Source: Clostridioides difficile ATCC 9689 = DSM 1296 (GTDB taxonomy: Bacteria; Bacillota; Clostridia; Peptostreptococcales; Peptostreptococcaceae). Taken from it: a stretch of 64,000 nucleotides of DNA. The DNA lies in assembly GCF_001077535.1 (NCBI RefSeq), contig NZ_CP011968.1:1984001-2048000 (forward strand), given 5' to 3'. Positions 1 to 8,445 of this stretch are shown in pieces. Numbering within the stretch: position 1 is the stretch's first letter; every line of letters starts with the position of its first letter. Under the pieces are notes generated by a model. The model made no database searches. It was not told where the DNA came from and saw only the letters and a list, made by a program, of their open reading frames with translations. A program made the translations under genes and the position numbers.

Positions 1-530
1 AAAAAGGTGTACCTAAAAAGGTAAATGGCGAAGAATTATCTCCAGTTGCACTGATTCATAAGTTAAATGAGTTGGGTTGTAAACATGGAATTGGTGTTAT
101 AGATATAGTTGAGAATAGACTTGTTGGTATGAAATCAAGAGGTATATATGAGACTCCAGGAGGAACAATCCTTTATGAAGCACATAATATTTTAGAAAGT
201 GCTACTTTAGACAAAGATACATTACATTTCAAACAAATGGTATCTTATAAATACGGAGAACTTATTTACAATGGACTATGGTATTGTAAATTAAGAGAAT
301 CTATAGATGCATTTATGGAACAAACTCAAGATAATGTTACAGGAACAGTAAAAGTTAAACTTTACAAAGGAAATATAAAACCTGCTGGAATATTTACTGA
401 AAATGCTCTTTATGATGAAGGAATATCTTCTTTTGGAAATAGTGAACTTTATGACCACAAAGATGCAGAAGGATTTATTAATTTATTCACTTTACCATTA
501 AAAATCAGAGCTATGAAAGCTGGAAAATAA
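1..530 (+). CDS. argG: Argininosuccinate synthase, C-terminal part (partial at window start)
   Basis: The reading frame is open from the window edge (frame beginning at base 3) to a TAA at 528-530, so the true start lies upstream. ArgG joins citrulline and aspartate with ATP to make argininosuccinate in arginine synthesis, in the cytoplasm. The visible 175 residues match the C-terminal synthetase domain: the stretches [27 protein letters not shown] and YNGLWY are typical of the family. The TTG at 72 is internal, because conserved sequence continues upstream of it. A strong terminator follows at once, so this is the last gene of its transcript; argH is not next to it on this side. Confidence 0.93.
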   Translation, partial: KGVPKKVNGEELSPVALIHKLNELGCKHGIGVIDIVENRLVGMKSRGIYETPGGTILYEAHNILESATLDKDTLHFKQMVSYKYGELIYNGLWYCKLRESIDAFMEQTQDNVTGTVKVKLYKGNIKPAGIFTENALYDEGISSFGNSELYDHKDAEGFINLFTLPLKIRAMKAGK

Positions 531-545
531 TAAAATAAATTATTT

Positions 546-591
546 AAGAGTGTATAAAAACTATTTTTAGGTTTTTATATGCTCTTTTTTT
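546..591 (+). terminator. Rho-independent terminator of argG
   Basis: A 16-bp stem (546-561 with 571-586, two G-U pairs) with a 9-nt loop is followed by a T run, 15 nt after the argG stop codon. Confidence 0.9.
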
Positions 592-708
592 ATTTGAATT
601 TATTAAATTATACAGTAAATAGTATAAAAAAATATATTATAGTTCCAAATGGCTTAATAATGTGAAAATATAAGACCTAAAATATAAATTTTATAAATAC
701 AATAGTTA

Positions 709-739
709 TTGACTCTCTCATTGTAAGAGGGTTTATACT
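709..739 (+). promoter_or_regulatory. MerR-type promoter (19-nt spacer) of the BtrH-like gene
   Basis: TTGACT at 709-714 and TATACT at 734-739 are separated by 19 nt, the over-long spacer typical of promoters activated by MerR-family regulators. The spacer carries the dyad CTCT-cattgta-AGAG. The predicted transcript start (about 746) would make an ATG at 747 leaderless and supports translation from 777. The same design precedes the MerR gene at 1835-1865, which suggests that regulator controls both. Confidence 0.7.
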
Positions 740-776
740 GAATCTAATGAAAATTTATAGTGAGGAGATAGATTAT

Positions 777-1823
777 ATGAGAAAAATAATTGAAATTAAA
801 CATCATTCACATGATTATGAGTGTATGTGGAATGGTATAGAAGATTTATATATAAATAAAACCGGTGAATGCCTTCCAAACGATTTTTTCTTTTTACTGT
901 CAGGTTTTGGTTCATTTTGTTATATGAAAACAAATAAAGCTGATTTGAAAAGAATGGTAGCTTTGGGAGATGGAAGGACAAAACAGATGTATAAATTTTT
1001 AGCACCAATTGTTGGATTTGAATACAAACATCATGAGTTTAAAAAGTATGAGCAAGCATTAAAGAAAGCAAAATCTGAAATTGATGATGGATATCCAGTT
1101 ATTTTAGGAGCTTTAGATATGTATTATCTACCATATTATAAGAAGCTATATCATAAAGAACACATTCCTTTTCATTATATATTAATGGTAGGATATGATG
1201 ATGAAGGAATATATCTGTATGATTGTGGTAGAACAGAATTATTACATCTTTCTTATGATAAATTACGTGAAAGCATGAATTGAAATTCCCCTGGATTAAG
1301 CAAAGAAAATACTATTTGCACAATAAGAATGAATACTTCAAAGAATAAATATAACATTGCTAGAGAAGCTATTGCTATAAAGCGTGATATGTTTTTAAAT
1401 CCACCTAAAGGATTTTTGGGATATAAAGGTTTTGAAAAGTTTATTAAAGAGTTGCCACAGTGGAACACTGAATTGGATAAAGATGATTATGATAAGATTT
1501 TGACCAATATGGTTATGTTTTTTGGAACAGTACCAACAATTCCAAATGCAATCAAAGGAATTAAAGAACCAGATACTGTTCAATTTAAAGGTGGATTTGA
1601 TAAAATGAGTAGAATGCTCAACAGTATTGGGGAGGAATACAAAAACGACTCTTTTATACAAGTAGCTGATATTTTTGATAAAACTGCTATTATAATTGAG
1701 AAAATATCCAATATTATAATAGATTACTTAACTCAAACATGTGATGATACAGGACAACTTCCGTTATTGTTCTCTGAGGTCTTAGAGCATATGAAAACAG
1801 GATATTTAATCTTGGATGTATAA
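777..1823 (+). pseudogene. BtrH N-terminal domain/DUF4872-type protein interrupted by an in-frame TGA
   Basis: Two open segments in one frame (777-1283 and 1284-1823) are separated only by TGA at 1281-1283. Read through, they form one protein of about 348 residues: an N-terminal BtrH-like part (HHSHDYECMWNGIEDLY, then the HYILMVGYDDEGIYLYDCGR stretch, cysteine-peptidase/acyltransferase-like) and a C-terminal DUF4872-like part. The text after the stop (NSPGLSKEN) is the usual continuation at the domain junction, so one base change explains the break. ATG 777 is chosen because GAGGAG sits 9 nt upstream. BtrH itself moves an acyl group from a carrier protein onto butirosin; the substrate here is unknown. 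The second half could restart at ATG 1329 but has no good ribosome binding site. It may be a recent pseudogene or depend on readthrough. Confidence 0.75.
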
Positions 1824-1834
1824 AAAATATATTG

Positions 1835-1865
1835 TTGACCCTAACATTACGTAATAGTGTAATAT
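1835..1865 (+). promoter_or_regulatory. MerR-type promoter (19-nt spacer) of the MerR/TipAS gene
   Basis: TTGACC at 1835-1840 and TAATAT at 1860-1865 are separated by 19 nt. The dyad CTAACATTACGTAATAG fills the spacer. This is the classical autoregulated MerR-family arrangement, placed 65 nt before the regulator's start codon. Confidence 0.75.
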
Positions 1866-1930
1866 GAAAATATAGCTTGAATATATTAGTAGGTATTGAT
1901 GGCTGTAAAATTAAAATTTGAGGTGTGGAT

Positions 1931-3094
1931 ATGAGAACAGTGAAACAAGTTTCTGATTTAACTGGAATAAGTGTGAGGGCATTACATTATTATGATGAAA
2001 TAGGTCTTTTAAAACCAAATAAAATTACAGATGCAGGATATAGACTTTATGATGATGAATCTATTAAAACTCTTCAACAAATTTTATTTTTTAAGGAGAT
2101 TGATATTCCTTTAAGAGAGGTTAAGGAAATAATGTCAAGCCAATATTTTGATAAGGTTGAAGCTCTAAAAAATCAAAAAAAATTACTTATTTTAAAACGA
2201 AAGAGACTGGATGAATTGATAGAGCTTATAAATCAAACTCTAAGAGGAGAAGGAAATATTGATTTTAAAGAGTTTGATATGAGCGAGTATTTTGATGTTT
2301 TAGAAGAATTTAAAAGAGAGCATAGGAATAAGGTAATTAAAATTTATGGTAGTGTAGAAAAATACAATGAATATATAGAAAGAGTTAAGTCTAATGAAGA
2401 GAAAATTGCTAAAATGGCTATAAAACAATATGGAACTATTGAGAAGTTTGCCCAAGCTATAAAAACAAATTTTAGCAGTGATATATTGAATTTAGGAGAA
2501 AAATTTGATAGATATAAAAATGATTGTTTAAAAGAAAAACATCCAAAATTAAAAGAATTATATAGAAAGCTTGTAGAAGATTTAAGTAGGAATCATTCTT
2601 CAACAGACCTTCAAGAAATAGCAAAAGAGATAACAGATATATCTAAAAAAGATTATGAAATTTTCTCTATGGATACTGGTGATGACAACTGGTATTATAT
2701 GGTTCAAAATTATCTAGTAAATCCTATGTGGATAGAAGAAGTAGATAAAAAGTATGGAAGTGGAGCAGGTAAGTTTATTGGACAAGTACTAAAGACTTAT
2801 CTAAGAGATAGAAAACCAAAGATAAATACATTGTATGAAAAACTTGTAGAAGATTTGAGTAGAGATTGTTCTTCAAGGGAAGTTCAAAGCATTGTTGAAG
2901 AAATAGACAATGAAATGAAAAGAAGTAATGAATTTTATAAAATAGACAATGGTGAAAGATACTTTGATTATATGTCAGAGCTTTATTTACAAGATTCTAA
3001 CTATATAAAAGTAACTGATAAGAATTATGGTGATGGTGCATCTAAGTTTATTGGAGAAGCTTTTAAGATTTATTTTGATAATAATAATTGTTGA
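1931..3094 (+). CDS. MerR-family regulator with duplicated TipAS ligand-binding domain
   Basis: The N-terminal 70 residues are a MerR winged helix (TVKQVSDLTGISVRALHYYDEIGLL, then GYRLYDDESI), followed by a coiled-coil helix to about residue 115. The C-terminal part carries TipAS-like units. Two are clearly repeated: YRKLVEDLSRNHSS...KKYGSGAGKFIG and YEKLVEDLSRDCSS...KNYGDGASKFIG; a more diverged unit (residues about 120-185) precedes them. TipAS domains bind thiopeptide antibiotics and other drugs and switch the promoter on. The ATG at 1931 has GAGGTG 5 nt upstream; the in-frame GTG at 1925 overlaps that site and is unlikely. About 388 residues is longer than TipAL (about 250) because of the duplication. 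The gene is probably autoregulated and probably controls the upstream BtrH-like gene. Confidence 0.85.
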   Translation: MRTVKQVSDLTGISVRALHYYDEIGLLKPNKITDAGYRLYDDESIKTLQQILFFKEIDIPLREVKEIMSSQYFDKVEALKNQKKLLILKRKRLDELIELINQTLRGEGNIDFKEFDMSEYFDVLEEFKREHRNKVIKIYGSVEKYNEYIERVKSNEEKIAKMAIKQYGTIEKFAQAIKTNFSSDILNLGEKFDRYKNDCLKEKHPKLKELYRKLVEDLSRNHSSTDLQEIAKEITDISKKDYEIFSMDTGDDNWYYMVQNYLVNPMWIEEVDKKYGSGAGKFIGQVLKTYLRDRKPKINTLYEKLVEDLSRDCSSREVQSIVEEIDNEMKRSNEFYKIDNGERYFDYMSELYLQDSNYIKVTDKNYGDGASKFIGEAFKIYFDNNNC

Positions 3095-3136
3095 AAATTT
3101 GGAAGTAAAAAATATGTAAGTTTTATAAAAGCACAA

Positions 3137-3175
3137 AAATAAGGATGTAGATTAGCTCCATCTATATCCTTATTT
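3137..3175. terminator. Bidirectional terminator between convergent genes
   Basis: A 16-bp stem (3137-3152 with 3160-3175) with A-rich and T-rich flanks lies between the stop of the MerR gene and the stop of the convergent DUF4363 gene, so it can serve both strands. Confidence 0.8.
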
Positions 3176-3182
3176 AAAGTTA

Positions 3183-3563
3183 TTAAAATATATAGTTTAC
3201 ATCAAACTTAACACTTTCAATAATATTTCCCAAATATGTTTTTATACTTTCAACTTCTTCTAAAGATTTTAATTTATTTTCAGTATAAATTGCTTTGTCC
3301 AGAATATTAAACCTTAATCCTATTTCATCAAAGTACTCATGATTTAAAACTTTGTACCAATGGTTTTTTTCTTTATTCCAACTCGTAGATATTGAATCAG
3401 CTTCTTTTTGAGCTTTTTCCCAATCTTCATTTTCTATAGATTTTTCTAAAACAGATATATTGTCTTTATATCCTTCTGTAAAATCATATAGTTTATTGTT
3501 AACGTAAAATCCAAATAATACAAATAAGATAGTCCATAGTATAACAAATGTTGTAGATTTCAA
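3183..3563 (-). CDS. DUF4363 family protein, single N-terminal membrane anchor
   Basis: This 126-residue protein begins with one hydrophobic helix (residues 5-22, FVILWTILFVLFGFYV), followed by a charged, helical, outward-facing domain with conserved tryptophans (EDWEKAQKEAD, SWNKEKNHWYKVLNHEYFDEIG). The pattern fits DUF4363, a family of unknown function usually encoded beside a DUF421 membrane protein. That partner lies immediately upstream (2 nt gap), so the two are co-transcribed and probably act together in the membrane. Confidence 0.8.
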   Translation of the reverse strand: MKSTTFVILWTILFVLFGFYVNNKLYDFTEGYKDNISVLEKSIENEDWEKAQKEADSISTSWNKEKNHWYKVLNHEYFDEIGLRFNILDKAIYTENKLKSLEEVESIKTYLGNIIESVKFDVNYIF

Positions 3564-3565
3564 TA

Positions 3566-4234
3566 TTAATCACCCTTTTTATTTTGAATAAATATTTTGT
3601 CATTTTCATCTAAAACACAAATAAGAACATCTTTAAAAGTTTCTATGTGATTAGATTTTAAAATACCCATTAACCAGTTAGTATCTTTTTGAGCTATGTC
3701 TAGATTTTTATTTATTATTCTACCATCCAGTATAAGTGGGATAGGTAAATGATTAAAAGCTCTTGGAGGAGTACTATTGTAGCTTGATGCTGGTACAACA
3801 CTTAGATTACCATCAGTCTCCAAAATAGCATATTGTACATCTTTTAGGTTAAAGTATCCTTGAATCCTAAGTTGTTCTAATAATTCATCTATACTAATTC
3901 TTTCTTTTTTAAGCTCTTTATATACAATTTTTCCTTTATCTATTAATACAGAAGGTTTACCTGATAAAAATGAACTTAATTTTCTGCTTTTTAATGATAA
4001 GAATGAAATTAGAGTCTGCATGATTACAAGTCCAGATATTGCTGCAACACCATTTATGATTGGTATATTATTATTTTCCATTGGGACAGATGCAACTTCT
4101 GCAATTAATAGTGTTATAACTAAATCAAAACAGTTCATTTCAGCTATTTCACCTTTTCCCATGACTCTAAGTGCAATTAGCACTGTTATGTATAATATAA
4201 TACTTCTTATTAATACTACTGTCATATCTATCAA
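3566..4234 (-). CDS. DUF421 (YetF-like) membrane protein
   Basis: There are three predicted membrane helices in the first 90 residues (IILYITVLIALRVMGKGEIAEM is the characteristic N-terminal stretch), then the cytoplasmic DUF421 domain with the GYFNLKDVQYAILETDGNLSV motif. Length, about 220 residues, is normal for the family. YetF-like proteins occur widely in spore formers and their biochemical role is not settled. The start is ambiguous: TTG at 4234 has AAGGAG only 3 nt away, while ATG at 4225 (giving MTVVLIRSII, the usual family start) is 12 nt away. First gene of a two-gene operon with the DUF4363 gene. Confidence 0.85.
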   Translation of the reverse strand: MIDMTVVLIRSIILYITVLIALRVMGKGEIAEMNCFDLVITLLIAEVASVPMENNNIPIINGVAAISGLVIMQTLISFLSLKSRKLSSFLSGKPSVLIDKGKIVYKELKKERISIDELLEQLRIQGYFNLKDVQYAILETDGNLSVVPASSYNSTPPRAFNHLPIPLILDGRIINKNLDIAQKDTNWLMGILKSNHIETFKDVLICVLDENDKIFIQNKKGD

Positions 4235-4300
4235 TTACTCCTTTAAAAAATATTTACACTTAGTTAGTATATCCTATATAAAAAATTTAATTCAAAGTAT

Positions 4301-4343
4301 AAAAAACCTTAAATAATTGGATTCAACTATTTAAGGTTTTTTT
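4301..4343 (-). terminator. Terminator of the exonuclease operon
   Basis: An inverted repeat of about 15 bp (4301-4315 with 4328-4343) overlaps the stop codon of the exonuclease gene. On the minus strand it ends in six T, so it terminates the leftward transcript. Confidence 0.8.
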
Positions 4344-5305
4344 GATAATTTTAATATTAAATTTTTTATGGATTTTCTGTTACTTTTATTTATTTTAATA
4401 ACAGATTCAACAAAACTCTTTTTATCTCCTAATTTTAAGATAAAATCAGGATATTCTTCAAATTCATTGAGTTTTATTAATTTGAAAGAAGAAGATAGAT
4501 TTTTAAAGTTAATAATTTTAGAGTTATTCACTAATACACTTCTTTTTTTAAAATAAATTTCTTTTTTACTTATATTTAGTATAGTTAATATTTGTTTAAG
4601 ATATATTATTATATCTTCTGGAGTTCTATCAAATTTGAGTTCAAAATTTTCATCTTCAAAGTAGGGAATATAATATAAAGGTGTTTTGAGAGCAGGTAAT
4701 TTATTATATAATTCTTCAAGAATATCGATATTTTTAGGGGAGTTAAAGAAAAAGCATTTACACACATTCATTAAATCCACAGCATCTGAAAGTGAGTTAT
4801 GTTTAATATCTCCTTCTACAGAAAAAATTTTTTTCATATTCAGTAAAGATATTTGCTTAGATAAGATTCTATTATTGTATGTAATATGTTGAGATATAAA
4901 AGGTTGAATGTCAATCATCATATTAAATAACTCTAAGCATTTACCTGTATATTTATATACTCTAAATGAAGTTAGAAGGCCAGTTATATCAAAATCACCC
5001 CAATTATATATTGTAACATCATCAAATTTACAAAACCATTTATAAAAATCATCCATAACATATAAAAGATTAGGAGCATTATTGATATCTAGTTGGTTCA
5101 ATTTGGTTAAATTTTTACATTTATTTGAAAGTATTTTATTGTATTTTGGCTTAACTAAAGAGTAATAATTATCTATTGTATTAAATTCGTTATCAACTAA
5201 AACTCCACCAATAGAAATTAATTCCGCACCATTATATTCTTTTGGTTTATTTTTATTATCATCTAGTATATTAAATTCAAAGTCTATAAATAACTTGTAT
5301 TTCAT
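4331..5305 (-). CDS. DEDDh-family 3'-5' exonuclease
   Basis: The N-terminal ~190 residues form an exonuclease fold of the DnaQ/RNase T type: FIDFEFN (ExoI Asp/Glu), NWGDFD (ExoII Asp) and HNSLSDAVDL (ExoIII His and Asp) supply the four acidic residues and the catalytic His. The C-terminal ~130 residues, lysine-rich, are not recognised. Family members trim DNA or RNA 3' ends; KapD-like relatives exist in spore formers. Start is uncertain: ATG 5320 directly abuts GAGG, whereas ATG 5305 (MKYKLFIDFEF) gives the usual short N-terminus but is 15 nt from that site. The small gene upstream ends about 25-40 nt away and is probably in the same operon. Confidence 0.8.
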   Translation of the reverse strand: MKYKLFIDFEFNILDDNKNKPKEYNGAELISIGGVLVDNEFNTIDNYYSLVKPKYNKILSNKCKNLTKLNQLDINNAPNLLYVMDDFYKWFCKFDDVTIYNWGDFDITGLLTSFRVYKYTGKCLELFNMMIDIQPFISQHITYNNRILSKQISLLNMKKIFSVEGDIKHNSLSDAVDLMNVCKCFFFNSPKNIDILEELYNKLPALKTPLYYIPYFEDENFELKFDRTPEDIIIYLKQILTILNISKKEIYFKKRSVLVNNSKIINFKNLSSSFKLIKLNEFEEYPDFILKLGDKKSFVESVIKINKSNRKSIKNLILKLSKKP

Positions 5306-5344
5306 AAATCTAAAGCACATCCTCAGGTAAATTATTTATTGAGC

Positions 5345-5692
5345 CTAAGCATCATAAGAATCAATAGATATAATGACTCTAAACATCAAAGGTTCATTAC
5401 AACTTTTATTTATTTCATAATTTAATTCAAATAAATCTTTTAAGATATAATTTATAAGTATTCTTTCCCAACCCATTTTTAAATTAACTTTAGAGTCTAT
5501 TAATATATTTTCTATCTTTTTAAATATTTCTATATTTGCTGGTATTATACTGAGCTCAATATTACTTTTAAACGGGTTAGACTGTAAATCTGTTATAAGT
5601 ATATTTTTTAATTCCTCTGTAAGTTCAGAAATTAAACTATCACCTATGTATTTTTTTATGATTTCCTCTCTAATTTCTTTTAAATTTAGCAA
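5345..5692 (-). CDS. Small hypothetical protein
   Basis: A 115-residue acidic, helical protein with no membrane segment or signal peptide and no motif I recognise. It begins MLNLKEIREEIIKKYIGDSL and ends near RVIISIDSYDA. It lies directly upstream of the exonuclease gene on the same strand with a short gap, so it is likely co-transcribed. Function unknown. The 218 nt upstream, up to the threonine dehydrogenase gene, are non-coding and contain a weak hairpin (about 5846-5880). Confidence 0.65.
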   Translation of the reverse strand: MLNLKEIREEIIKKYIGDSLISELTEELKNILITDLQSNPFKSNIELSIIPANIEIFKKIENILIDSKVNLKMGWERILINYILKDLFELNYEINKSCNEPLMFRVIISIDSYDA

Positions 5693-5909
5693 TATTAGTA
5701 CCTGCTACTTACATAGTAGCTTTTCCTTTCCTTTTAATACTATTATTCATTTTTGAATCTTATTTAGATATATTTTAAGATTAAAAGTCTTTAGCTATAT
5801 AATTTTTTACCCATTTTTAACTTATATTAACATATTACAGGCTTATATCTCCACCCTGCTTACATTGAGGATGGAGTATATTGCCTATTTTGATAAAAAT
5901 GATAGGTTG

Positions 5910-6866
5910 TTATTTGCCTATTCCTTTTTCTGATAATTTTTCTAACATATCTTTGGTCATTTTATCTAAATCATAACTAAACTTAAAGTTCCATTCTTTT
6001 ACTGCACTACTACTGTCTAGAGAGTTAGGCCAAGAATCAGCTATACTTTGTCTTACAGGGTCTACATCATATTCTATCACAAAATCAGGAATATATTTTT
6101 TTATAGAATCAGCTATTTCTTCAGGAGAAAAGCTCATAGCAGTAATATTAAAAGCATTTCTATGGATGAGTTTATCAGCTGGAGCTTCGATTAAATCCAC
6201 TATTGATTGAAGTGCATCAGGCATATACATCATATCCATTTTTGTACCTTCTGCTATATAAGATTTATATCTCTTATTTTTTAATGCCTCATAATATATA
6301 TCAACTGCATAATCTGTAGTTCCTCCACCAGGAGGCGTAACATAAGAAATAAGACCTGGAAATCTAACACCTCTAGTGTCTACTCCAAATTTTGAGTGAT
6401 AATAATCACATAGTAATTCTCCAGAAACTTTAGTCACACCATACATAGTATTAGGTCTTTGTAATGTATCTTGAGGAGTCATATTTTTTGGAGAATTTTC
6501 ACCAAAAGCAGCAATTGAACTAGGTGTAAAAAATTTACAATCCAATTCTTTGGCTATTTCAAGACCATTTATTAATCCATTCATATTTAAGTTCCAAGCT
6601 TCTAGAGGTTTACTTTCAGCAACTGCAGAAAGTAAAGATGCTAGATGAATTATAGTATCTACATCATATTTTTTTGCAATTTCAAAAAAACGATTCTTAT
6701 CTGTAACATCTAATATCTCAAATATACCAGATTCACATACTGGATTACCTTCTTTTACTCTCCTTGAACTAGCGATTACATTTTGTTCTCCATACTCATT
6801 TCTAAGCTTTATTGTTAATTCTGAACCTATTTGTCCTAATGCACCTGTTATAAGTATTTTTTTCAA
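5910..6866 (-). CDS. tdh: L-threonine 3-dehydrogenase, epimerase (short-chain) type
   Basis: This is an extended short-chain dehydrogenase: the Rossmann motif GALGQIG follows the first strand, DVTD and HLASLLSA mark NAD binding, and the catalytic triad appears as S-S-I-A-A-F with YGVTK (Tyr and Lys). The stretches PGLISYVTPPGGGTTDYAVDI and MMYMPDALQS are characteristic of the UDP-galactose-epimerase-like threonine dehydrogenases, which oxidise threonine to 2-amino-3-oxobutyrate on the way to glycine. Length, about 318 residues, is normal. I prefer the TTG at 6866 (MKKILITGALG), 7-8 nt after AGGAGG; GTG at 6872 is only 2 nt from it. A Kbl partner is not adjacent. Confidence 0.85.
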   Translation of the reverse strand: MKKILITGALGQIGSELTIKLRNEYGEQNVIASSRRVKEGNPVCESGIFEILDVTDKNRFFEIAKKYDVDTIIHLASLLSAVAESKPLEAWNLNMNGLINGLEIAKELDCKFFTPSSIAAFGENSPKNMTPQDTLQRPNTMYGVTKVSGELLCDYYHSKFGVDTRGVRFPGLISYVTPPGGGTTDYAVDIYYEALKNKRYKSYIAEGTKMDMMYMPDALQSIVDLIEAPADKLIHRNAFNITAMSFSPEEIADSIKKYIPDFVIEYDVDPVRQSIADSWPNSLDSSSAVKEWNFKFSYDLDKMTKDMLEKLSEKGIGK

Positions 6867-7070
6867 TTTCACAACCTCCTAAGGGTTTAATTTATGTAGT
6901 ACTACTTATTTTTATTTTAGCAAATCTTTTGTTTAAATACAAAGAATTAAAGATAATAATATACGACTTAATTGAATGAAGTGCAGTAAGTGCCTAAAAA
7001 TTTAAAGCTAATATATAATGGTCTATTGTATAACAATAAAAGAGTAGATTAAATTATTATATATAGATTG

Positions 7071-7085
7071 TGTGACTAAGTCACA
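7071..7085. promoter_or_regulatory. Perfect 15-nt palindrome, candidate operator
   Basis: TGTGACT-A-AGTCACA lies in the 442-nt gap between divergent tdh and the GCAxxG gene. It resembles Crp/Fnr-type half-sites (TGTGA...TCACA) but with a 5-nt rather than 6-nt centre. No other strong element is visible in the gap, which is otherwise AT-rich non-coding DNA. Which gene it controls is unclear. Confidence 0.45.
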
Positions 7086-7308
7086 GAAAATAGAGTTAAT
7101 TTAATATATAATAAAAGCATATCAAGTAAAGCTTTAAATTAAAGTAACTTTATATAAAAAGTAATATAAATTGATAAAATTATAAATTTATTTATAGTGA
7201 ATATAGGTTGGATTTTATAGATACAAAAATAGTATATATGATATGTAGACCATTAGCATGTTTAAAGTAGCAAAACATATAAAATAAAATTTGAAAGGAA
7301 GTATAAAA

Positions 7309-7677
7309 ATGACAAGACCATCAATATATCATAGCCAAGGATACACTTGTGCAGAGGCATTAATAAAGTCTTATAATGAGGAACACAACACAGATATACC
7401 AATCTCAATAGGAAGTGGTATGGGGGTTGGAATGAATGTTGGAAGTGTTTGTGGAGCTGTAAATGCTGCTGTTGTTATAATAGGGTATTTAAATGGGCGA
7501 AATAGTAATTTAGATGAAAATATAGCAAGGAAGTATTCAAGAGAGCTATTGAATAGAGTAAGAAATAAATACAGCTCAGAAATATGTGTATCTCTTAAAA
7601 AAAATAAAGTAACTTGTGAAGAAATAATAAATTTCACATATGATGCTCTAAATGATATGCTAAAAAATCAAAAATAA
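7309..7677 (+). CDS. C_GCAxxG_C_C family redox protein
   Basis: The 122-residue protein has the family pattern: an early Cys in YTCAEALI, the SVCGAVNAAVV core (the GCA-type motif), and two later cysteines (EICVSLK, VTCEEII). Members are predicted redox-active cytoplasmic proteins that may bind a metal or cluster; some sit next to oxidoreductases. I chose ATG 7309, preceded by AAAGGAAG at 8 nt, over the upstream TTG at 7291, which overlaps the ribosome binding site. Monocistronic: a strong terminator follows. Confidence 0.8.
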   Translation: MTRPSIYHSQGYTCAEALIKSYNEEHNTDIPISIGSGMGVGMNVGSVCGAVNAAVVIIGYLNGRNSNLDENIARKYSRELLNRVRNKYSSEICVSLKKNKVTCEEIINFTYDALNDMLKNQK

Positions 7678-7684
7678 TTCTAAG

Positions 7685-7723
7685 AAACAAGTATTTTACA
7701 TTCGATAGAATACTTGTTTTTTT
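7685..7723 (+). terminator. Rho-independent terminator
   Basis: An 11-bp perfect stem (7685-7695 with 7709-7719) is followed by seven T. Confidence 0.9.
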
Positions 7724-8101
7724 ATGATATTTTTAATAAGTATTAGTTTATTATAATTTTTAAATCAATTTTATTATATTTTAATTGAAACAATCTACTT
7801 TGAAAATTACTAACTGACAAAAGAATATGATTATAGTATAGAAAAAATGTAAATTATTTAATATTAAGTGAGAGTATATGTTTACCTATATAAAATCGTA
7901 TAAATTAATGGCTAAATTTATAAATTATAAAGAAATATATAGGAAAACAAAAGAATTAATTAGTATAATATAAAGTTAAAAAGTTAAAATTTATATAATT
8001 TATTTATAAAGTAAAGAAAAAATAGAAATTTGTAATAAAATAAAAAGTTTATGACATAATATGGTATAATTAGTAAAAATATAGAGATTGGAGGAATTGC
8101 T
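7724..8101 (+). other. AT-rich intergenic region with a probable extended -10 promoter
   Basis: No coding potential is visible. Near the end, TGGTATAAT (TATAAT at 8065-8070 with an upstream TG) is a good extended -10 element for the next gene; no convincing -35 is present. Confidence 0.4.
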
Positions 8102-8347
8102 TTGTTTATAGATGAAGAATTAGAAGGTTATATATTAACATGTAAAATATCTGAAGACTTTAAAAATATACCTGAATATAGTGATGAAGAGTTTTATGTT
8201 ACAGTCTATAAAGATGAAAGTTCTGACTCTGGGTACTATGCTTTATTAGAAAATAAAGAAGAAAGAGTTGTATGGGATGGAGAAGTTGTTGCCAATAATA
8301 TTTTTAATAACCTTTGGATTGTAGTAAATAAGGTTAAAACTGGATAA
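8102..8347 (+). CDS. Small acidic hypothetical protein
   Basis: An 81-residue protein starting at TTG, with GGAGG 7 nt upstream and a probable promoter at 8062-8070, which supports that it is expressed. It is acidic (many Asp/Glu, for example EYSDEEFYVTVYKDESSDSG), with no signal peptide or membrane segment. I do not recognise the family. It is followed after about 100 nt by the DUF1883 gene on the same strand. Confidence 0.65.
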   Translation: MFIDEELEGYILTCKISEDFKNIPEYSDEEFYVTVYKDESSDSGYYALLENKEERVVWDGEVVANNIFNNLWIVVNKVKTG

Positions 8348-8445
8348 TAGTCTAATTATATAGTATTTGTAATATTTTAAATGAATTTTTACATATTTGA
8401 GATGAGTAAATAACAAAGATTATTCGATACTGGAGGAGTAATTCA

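Noticed and set aside
1329-1823. Second half of the BtrH-like gene as an independent gene
   Set aside because: It has no ribosome binding site, and the conserved domain sequence extends upstream of ATG 1329 in the same frame.
5846-5880. Hairpin CTCCA...TGGAG resembling the end of an IS200/IS605-type element
   Set aside because: The stem is only 5 bp plus a few pairs, and no transposase fragment or partner end is visible nearby.
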